In this document: piece after piece, positions 6,118 to 9,616 of the stretch | How the letters are laid out: each line of letters opens with the position of its first letter | How positions within the stretch are numbered: the first letter of the stretch is position 1 | Origin: CAYHMW01 sp964357925 | GTDB lineage: Bacteria; Patescibacteriota; Microgenomatia; UBA8517 | Direction of reading: 5' to 3' | Assembly: GCA_964357925.1 (NCBI GenBank) | Contig: CAYHMW010000028.1 | Coordinates: 1 to 9,616, forward strand | DNA length: 9,616 nt | The notes under the pieces: generated by a model | What the model saw: the letters and a program-made list of their open reading frames with translations, nothing else | Told to the model about the DNA's origin: nothing | Databases searched by the model: none | Translations under genes and position numbers: made by a program

Positions 6118-6275
6118 GTTTTTTGGGTTCTTGTTATGTTTTCGTTACGGTTTCGTTCAGCTTTTTTCTTTTGGTCAATCCGTATAAGAATGGAAAAGAA
6201 ATCCGTCAACTTTTTAAGCTCTTCAGACGAAAGGGTCGGCTTCGATGTTAGTGAAATAACCTTGCTAATTTCCAT
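6114..6275 (-). CDS. 53-aa small protein, first gene of the operon
   Basis: An ATG at 6275 opens a 53-codon frame ending in TGA at 6114-6116, which overlaps the SpoVG-like ATG as ATGA. The peptide begins MEISKVISLTSKPTLSSEEL, continues with a helix (KKLTDFFSILIRIDQKKK) and ends in a very basic, Asn-rich tail. I do not recognise a family. The coupling overlap, the sensible start and the location just downstream of an operator-like sequence support it as real. It could be a small DNA-binding or replication accessory protein, but nothing shows this directly. No Shine-Dalgarno is seen. Confidence 0.6.
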   Translation of the reverse strand: MEISKVISLTSKPTLSSEELKKLTDFFSILIRIDQKKKAERNRNENITRTQKT

Positions 6276-6304
6276 TAAGCAAAGTTTATGAAACAGAGCG
6301 TGAG

Positions 6305-6345
6305 CTGAAGTTGTATAGTAGTTAGCTAACTGTTAGCTAATGCGA
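6305..6345 (-). promoter_or_regulatory. Operator/promoter candidate for the rep-RM-int operon
   Basis: Two palindromes TTAGCTAA occur as GTTAGCTAAC (6321-6330) and GTTAGCTAAT (6332-6341), spaced 11 bp, about one helical turn. On the minus strand a weak -10 (TATACA, about 6313-6318) lies just downstream, and the repeats fall over the spacer and -35 region, where a repressor would block it. The three DNA-binding proteins encoded nearby (6350-7411, the SpoVG-like protein, the small HTH protein) are possible ligands. The palindromes are directly visible; the promoter is weakly supported. Confidence 0.5.
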
Positions 6346-6349
6346 GAAG

Positions 6350-7411
6350 TTAAGAGTATTTAGGGTTAATCTGAACGGTAGATTTATTGAATATCAAGAG
6401 GTCGTTAACACCAGTTTTTGAGGCTATGTGTTTGGTTAATCCATCGCAAGCTGGGTAAAACTTATTCTTATTCTCTTTGGTAGCCTCTTTGTCTTTAGTG
6501 CCTTCAATGGCTTCTATTACCTCATCCCAAGACCACTCCCTTTTGTGACCTTTATCGTCTTTAAGCAGTAGCTGAAGGAGTTTTGCTCTGAAACTATCCT
6601 TATTAAATTTTACTATTTTGCCTTCAATGTCTAAAACTCCTTTGTGTGGATCATAACTCAATTTTGTTATGGCTTGGGGTTTTTGAGATTTGTCTATTTT
6701 GGTTTGCGTGTTTGTGCCATCTGTTTTATCTTTTTGCTTTGTATCCTTCGCTTTAAGTCGTCTTTCCCATTCATCTGTAATTTGCCTGTAAAGCTCTTCA
6801 AACTTTAGTAAATCAACTCTTATTTGTATATCCCCGTATGCCAAAATATCATCGTTGATAGATTTAACTTCTATTATAATTCCCTGCGTTTGTAGATATT
6901 GAGTACCTTCCCAACGATATTGTTGATATATTCGCCTTGTTCCGATACTGTCGGAAGGAAACAGGAGCGGAAACCTTACCATTTGAGGTAGAGATGGAAT
7001 AAGCACGGTTGTGCTCTTTACGAACTGCAATTGTTGATTGATGTCTAAGACCACATCAAGAGCCTTGAGAAGGTTTATCCAATCAAGATTTTCTAACCTG
7101 CTTTTATGCTCAAAAATGTACTTCTCATACCAACTATCAAAATCATTCTTTATTTCTAAAAGAAAAAAGTCTCTACTTCCTTCGAGAGAAATATCAAAAA
7201 GTTTTTGTATAACGGTAGGAATATCTTGGACCGATAAAATTCTTTCGTCATCCTGGAGCTTCAAAAGAATGCTGTAAATTTCGTTGGGGTTTAGTGGCTT
7301 TAACCCATTATCTGATGTTAGATAGAGCTTAGTATCCTGTTCTTTACGGGTCAACTTTCTTGCTTCAACTATAGCTTTTACAACGAGGTCAAGTTTTTCT
7401 TCGTATGTCAT
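6350..7411 (-). CDS. Unrecognised 353-aa protein with possible C-terminal winged helix
   Basis: I do not recognise a named family. Residues 1-220 are predicted mixed helix/strand with acidic and aromatic content (DFFLLEIKNDFDSWYEKYIFE) and a strand-rich part (GIIIEVKSINDDILAYGDIQIRVD). A charged K/T/Q-rich linker follows at about 223-248. The last 100 residues (LSYDPHKGVLDIEGKIV..., then FRAKLLQLLLKD, WSWDEVIEAIEG, LTKHIASKTGVNDLLIF, ending STVQINPKY) recall an OmpR-type winged helix in which a beta-platform precedes the helices. I infer a transcriptional regulator, moderately supported. Its stop is 74 nt from the next gene's start, with the tandem palindrome between, and its start is divergent from the PD-(D/E)XK-like gene. 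Confidence 0.6.
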   Translation of the reverse strand: MTYEEKLDLVVKAIVEARKLTRKEQDTKLYLTSDNGLKPLNPNEIYSILLKLQDDERILSVQDIPTVIQKLFDISLEGSRDFFLLEIKNDFDSWYEKYIFEHKSRLENLDWINLLKALDVVLDINQQLQFVKSTTVLIPSLPQMVRFPLLFPSDSIGTRRIYQQYRWEGTQYLQTQGIIIEVKSINDDILAYGDIQIRVDLLKFEELYRQITDEWERRLKAKDTKQKDKTDGTNTQTKIDKSQKPQAITKLSYDPHKGVLDIEGKIVKFNKDSFRAKLLQLLLKDDKGHKREWSWDEVIEAIEGTKDKEATKENKNKFYPACDGLTKHIASKTGVNDLLIFNKSTVQINPKYS

Positions 7412-7479
7412 AGGTCATTACATTTTCGTTACTTATGTTTGTTTATCATATTTTATCAGTTTTGCGTTAGAATAGTCAT
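7412..7479. promoter_or_regulatory. Divergent promoter region
   Basis: This 68-bp gap separates two divergent genes. On the + strand TAGAAT (7468-7473) lies 6 nt before ATG 7480, so transcription would start about at the start codon, giving a leaderless mRNA; no convincing -35 is seen. On the - strand TATGAT (complement of 7444-7449) with TTCTAA 17 bp upstream is a weak promoter for the 353-aa gene. The sequence TACATTTTCGTTAC at 7419-7432 also occurs at 5852-5865. Confidence 0.45.
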
Positions 7480-8328
7480 ATGGACGCAAGAGTTACGAGC
7501 ACGATTACCGATGAGTTAAACAAAACTGGATTGTTTTTGGAAACCATAGTTTTTACTTCATTGCTAAGACATCCAGAATTTAAGGTAAGACGAGAAGAGC
7601 CCTATTCTGGATTTACCTCGGAAGGCTTTGAGGGAACTATCGATGTATTAGCCATATCAAAAATACACGACGGGTTATTGATATGTATTCCGATTGAATG
7701 TAAGAAAGCTGACCCACAACAGAAGCATTGGGTTTTTGAAGTGAGGAATACCGAGGAAGAACCCACCTTTCCTTTTGAATACTATGAAGCTGGTAAGCAG
7801 AACGCTAACCATACTAAAAACATTTTCTTTCCACTCTTGGGTTACGATGGAATGAAGTTTTTTGATAAAGCGATTGAGAGTTTTGAATTTAACGAAGCTA
7901 CGGGCAAGTTAAGTAGGAATACCCAGCTTGGAAGACCCCATGACGCTATGAAACAATCCAATGAAGCGGTAAGTAGTTTTGTTGATGAAAAACGGAAACG
8001 GATTTTTGAGATTGCTGGTGTAAATGTAAACCAAACTGACATTTTATACATACCATTGATAGTAACCACAGCGAACCTTCATACCTTGGAATACGAGGCC
8101 AATAATATAGATTGGGTTAAGGGTGAGATCCCAGCAGATAAGTTAAAAATGAACGAGAAAAAATGGGTTCACTTTGAGTTTCCGCTTCCATACAGTTTGA
8201 TAACAAGGACACGGGGCGGTCTTGGACCAGTTAAACGACCTTCCTTTATTGTTAATTCAAACGAGTTCCCGATATTTATTACAGAGTTAATAAAGGATTG
8301 TAAGCGGTATATACTCGACCCAGCTTAG
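7480..8328 (+). CDS. Putative PD-(D/E)XK nuclease-like protein
   Basis: This 282-aa protein is not one I can name. Its N-terminal 80 residues show the layout of a PD-(D/E)XK core: a helix with Glu21 (GLFLETIVFTSLL), a strand region ending GFEGTIDVLAI with Asp55, and IPIECKKA with Glu73-x-Lys75. This arrangement is typical of restriction and repair nucleases that recognise DNA. The remaining 200 residues include a possible second domain with ILYIPLIVTTANLHTLEY and an FPLPYSLITRTRGGLG segment. It is the only protein gene between the regulator and attR, transcribed toward the right end. I infer a defence or DNA-processing role from fold hints and context; a catalytically dead or unrelated strand pattern remains possible. 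Confidence 0.6.
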   Translation: MDARVTSTITDELNKTGLFLETIVFTSLLRHPEFKVRREEPYSGFTSEGFEGTIDVLAISKIHDGLLICIPIECKKADPQQKHWVFEVRNTEEEPTFPFEYYEAGKQNANHTKNIFFPLLGYDGMKFFDKAIESFEFNEATGKLSRNTQLGRPHDAMKQSNEAVSSFVDEKRKRIFEIAGVNVNQTDILYIPLIVTTANLHTLEYEANNIDWVKGEIPADKLKMNEKKWVHFEFPLPYSLITRTRGGLGPVKRPSFIVNSNEFPIFITELIKDCKRYILDPA

Positions 8329-8413
8329 ATATAAGCGGGTTGAATTTGGAAGGTATCAAATACTGTTTGGATATTCTGTAAACTAAATCCGAACTCTATT
8401 TCTCGGTTCTTAA

Positions 8414-8563
8414 ATGCGTTTACCAAGGGGAGCCGTAGTGGGCGGATATCTGGGACAAAGGTTTTTGGGAGTCAGCGTCACTGGATTTAATGTAATGTCT
8501 TTTGTGGTGGCGGTGGCCGGTTCACTGCTGGTGCTCTTTGTAGGCAGATTATTAATGCGTTGA
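8414..8563 (+). pseudogene. GlsB/YeaQ/YmgE-family gene, 3' half with element-supplied start
   Basis: From 8429 the frame reads GAVVGGYLGQRFLGVSVTG, then FNVMSFVVAVAGSLLVLFVG, ending in TGA at 8561-8563. This matches the second half of YeaQ (GAVVGGW..., DGFNFGSFVVAVIGAIVVLW as I recall it), with two hydrophobic segments. Roughly the first 35 residues of the family are missing here, and their last part is at 1-24. An ATG at 8414, inside element sequence, is in frame (MRLPR then GAVV), so a 50-aa truncated product could in principle be made. The stop overlaps the -35 box of the next gene's promoter. Confidence 0.8.
8429..8436 (+). repeat. attR core, GGAGCCGT
   Basis: Right copy of the 8-bp direct repeat. 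To its left (8329-8428) is non-coding element sequence in which I see no gene or terminator; to its right the GlsB-like frame continues. Flanks differ from attL (CCAAGG versus GGGACT before; AGTGGG versus GACTAA after), as expected for hybrid att sites. Confidence 0.7.
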
Positions 8564-8587
8564 CAAGAAGCGTGAGTTAAGTATAGA
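8560..8587 (+). promoter_or_regulatory. Sigma70-type promoter TTGACA-16-TATAGA
   Basis: A perfect -35 TTGACA (8560-8565) is followed after 16 bp by TATAGA (8582-8587). Predicted transcription start is near 8594, giving a leader of about 27 nt to ATG 8621. It overlaps the stop codon of the glsB-like gene and should drive the gene at 8621. Confidence 0.65.
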
Positions 8588-8620
8588 CTGGAGTTAGTGC
8601 CTGAATTTGATTTAACTCCA

Positions 8621-9616
8621 ATGTCTACACCCTGGTTTCGTCAATCAAAAAAGTTGTTGCCCGTGATTGTGCTGGCGTTATTGTTGGTACCCGCTGTCAT
8701 TTTAGTGGGTAAACGCCAACTTCTTGACTCTAAGGCTTCAAACCAGATTCTTGCTCAAGTTAGCTCTGGTGTTATTGGGCCCACAAAAGTTTTGGTTTTG
8801 GAATTTAACCCTATAATCGAAAGTCAAAATAACCAAAGGTTATCGCTTTACAAAAACTGGGGTAATCCTCTAGCTCTGGAAAATCAATATATGTCCGACA
8901 TTAACAGTGTCAGCGGTGGGGCTGTTTCATATCAGATAATGGAGAGGACAATCATTGATGGGTTTCCCACCAAACAAGATGGTTTTAGCTATACCGATGA
9001 TTCATATTTAGCCTGTCTTGCTTCCAATACTTGCCATCAACCTGATTGGGCAGATTACTTAAAGATTCTCTCGGATTATAACGTCTGTGACAGGGTGAAT
9101 TCGGGAGAAATTGATGAACTTTGGTTATGGGGAGGGCCGTGGTTTGGATATTACGAAGCTATTATGACTGGCCCCGGTGCTTTCTCGACCAACGGCGGAC
9201 CACTCACTGGGTCAACTTGCCAAAGAAAATTAAATATTATGGGCTTCAATTACGAGCGCGCTGTACCAGAAATGCTTGAGGATATGGGTCATAGGATAGA
9301 GGGAACGATGAGGCAGGTGTATGGCAGTTGGACCGCTCAGGATTTTAGTCATAACTGGAATAAATTTACAGCCCTAGAAAAAGATTCTCCCGGGCGGGCT
9401 GGTTGTGGCAATGTTCATTTTGGTCCGAATTCTACGAGTGATTATGATTGGGGTAACACAAGGGTAGTCACGAGTAATTGTGAAGACTGGTTAAATTATC
9501 CTAATCTTACTGGATCTACCCAGCAAGTCAGCTGTACAACTTTGGGATGTGAAGGATATGGATACAAAAAAATGGTGGCTGTCCCATTTATTTTTTATTT
9601 ATTTATTAAAAAAACA
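8621..9616 (+). CDS. Membrane-anchored extracellular protein of unknown function (partial)
   Basis: ATG 8621 opens a frame that runs past the window end, at least 332 codons. It starts MSTPWFRQSKK followed by a hydrophobic segment (LLPVIVLALLLVPAVILV, about 12-29), a signal-anchor with the basic side inside. The rest looks extracytoplasmic, rich in Trp, Tyr, Gly and Cys, with IDELWLWGGPWFGYYE, GFNYERAVPEMLEDMGHRIEG and GAGCGNVHFGPNS. I recall this as a family seen in Microgenomates and some Chloroflexi without known function; HIEGT-type His and Glu residues hint at, but do not prove, a metal site. No Shine-Dalgarno is visible. An A7 run at 9566-9572 probably carries a frameshift (see findings). 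Confidence 0.75.
   Translation, partial: MSTPWFRQSKKLLPVIVLALLLVPAVILVGKRQLLDSKASNQILAQVSSGVIGPTKVLVLEFNPIIESQNNQRLSLYKNWGNPLALENQYMSDINSVSGGAVSYQIMERTIIDGFPTKQDGFSYTDDSYLACLASNTCHQPDWADYLKILSDYNVCDRVNSGEIDELWLWGGPWFGYYEAIMTGPGAFSTNGGPLTGSTCQRKLNIMGFNYERAVPEMLEDMGHRIEGTMRQVYGSWTAQDFSHNWNKFTALEKDSPGRAGCGNVHFGPNSTSDYDWGNTRVVTSNCEDWLNYPNLTGSTQQVSCTTLGCEGYGYKKMVAVPFIFYLFIKKT

Larger units (their letters stand above)
16..8436. mobile_element. Integrated serine-recombinase element with Rep, EcoRII-type R-M system and tRNA-Asn
   Basis: The direct repeat GGAGCCGT marks both ends (16-23 and 8429-8436). Removing the interval plus one repeat rejoins a GlsB-like reading frame as IAIGT-GAV-VGGYLGQ. The content fits a small integrative plasmid or satellite: serine integrase, an excisionase-type HTH protein, a Rep-like initiator with a SpoVG-like neighbour, restriction-modification cargo with Vsr, a PD-(D/E)XK-like gene and a tRNA. 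No conjugation, capsid, portal or lysis genes are seen. The exact crossover inside the 8-bp core cannot be fixed from sequence. An alternative is two accreted elements, because a third core-like site lies at 515-522. Confidence 0.8.

Noticed and set aside
7038..7277. Plus-strand frame opposite the 353-aa gene
   Set aside because: Shadow frame with Ser/Lys-rich composition and no start signal.
7842..8069. Minus-strand frame opposite the PD-(D/E)XK-like gene
   Set aside because: Shadow frame without support.
1..9616. CRISPR array, rRNA, or recoded TGA
   Set aside because: No spaced repeat series or rRNA signatures were seen, and TGA works as stop in several genes.

Overview
The window looks like part of a Candidate Phyla Radiation (Patescibacteria, probably Microgenomates-type) bacterial genome. 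The grounds are very tight gene packing, few Shine-Dalgarno sites, a small GIY-YIG nuclease gene next to a tRNA, and a surface-protein type that I associate with that group. The phylum is an inference from recognition, not a search. TGA is used as a stop (for example 438-440, 6114-6116, 8561-8563), so the TGA-as-glycine code does not apply.

The main reading is that about 8.4 kb (16 to 8436) is an integrated mobile element that has split a GlsB/YeaQ/YmgE-family membrane protein gene. Bases 1-24 encode IAIGTGAV and then hit foreign sequence and a stop. Bases 8429-8563 continue the same frame as GAVVGGYLGQRFLGV... to a stop. Both junctions carry GGAGCCGT (16-23 and 8429-8436), and joining the outer flanks through one copy restores an uninterrupted family-typical protein. 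This gives attL, attR and a predicted attB and attP.

Left part of the element (24-521, + strand): a -10 box, a tRNA-Asn-like 5' remnant whose D-loop is interrupted by a 40-bp palindrome, a GIY-YIG nuclease gene, then an intact tRNA-Asn(GTT) with encoded CCA. The integrase stop codon lies inside that tRNA on the other strand.

Central part (507-6275, - strand): eight genes with overlaps or gaps of 1-2 nt, read in the order 53-aa small protein, SpoVG-like protein, Rep-like initiator, small excisionase-type HTH protein, C5 cytosine methyltransferase, EcoRII-type endonuclease, Vsr mismatch endonuclease, serine integrase. A tandem palindromic operator candidate (6321-6341) lies upstream. The layout suggests one transcript that couples maintenance, mobility and a CCWGG restriction-modification system with its Vsr repair partner.

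Right part (6350-8428): a 353-aa protein with a possible C-terminal winged helix (- strand) and, divergently, a 282-aa protein with a PD-(D/E)XK nuclease-like core (+ strand), separated by 68 bp. No conjugation, capsid or lysis genes are visible, so the element looks like an integrative plasmid or satellite with a defence cargo.

Right flank (8429-9616): the glsB-like 3' half, a good promoter (TTGACA-16-TATAGA), and the start of a membrane-anchored extracellular protein that runs off the window, probably with a frameshift in an A7 run near the end.
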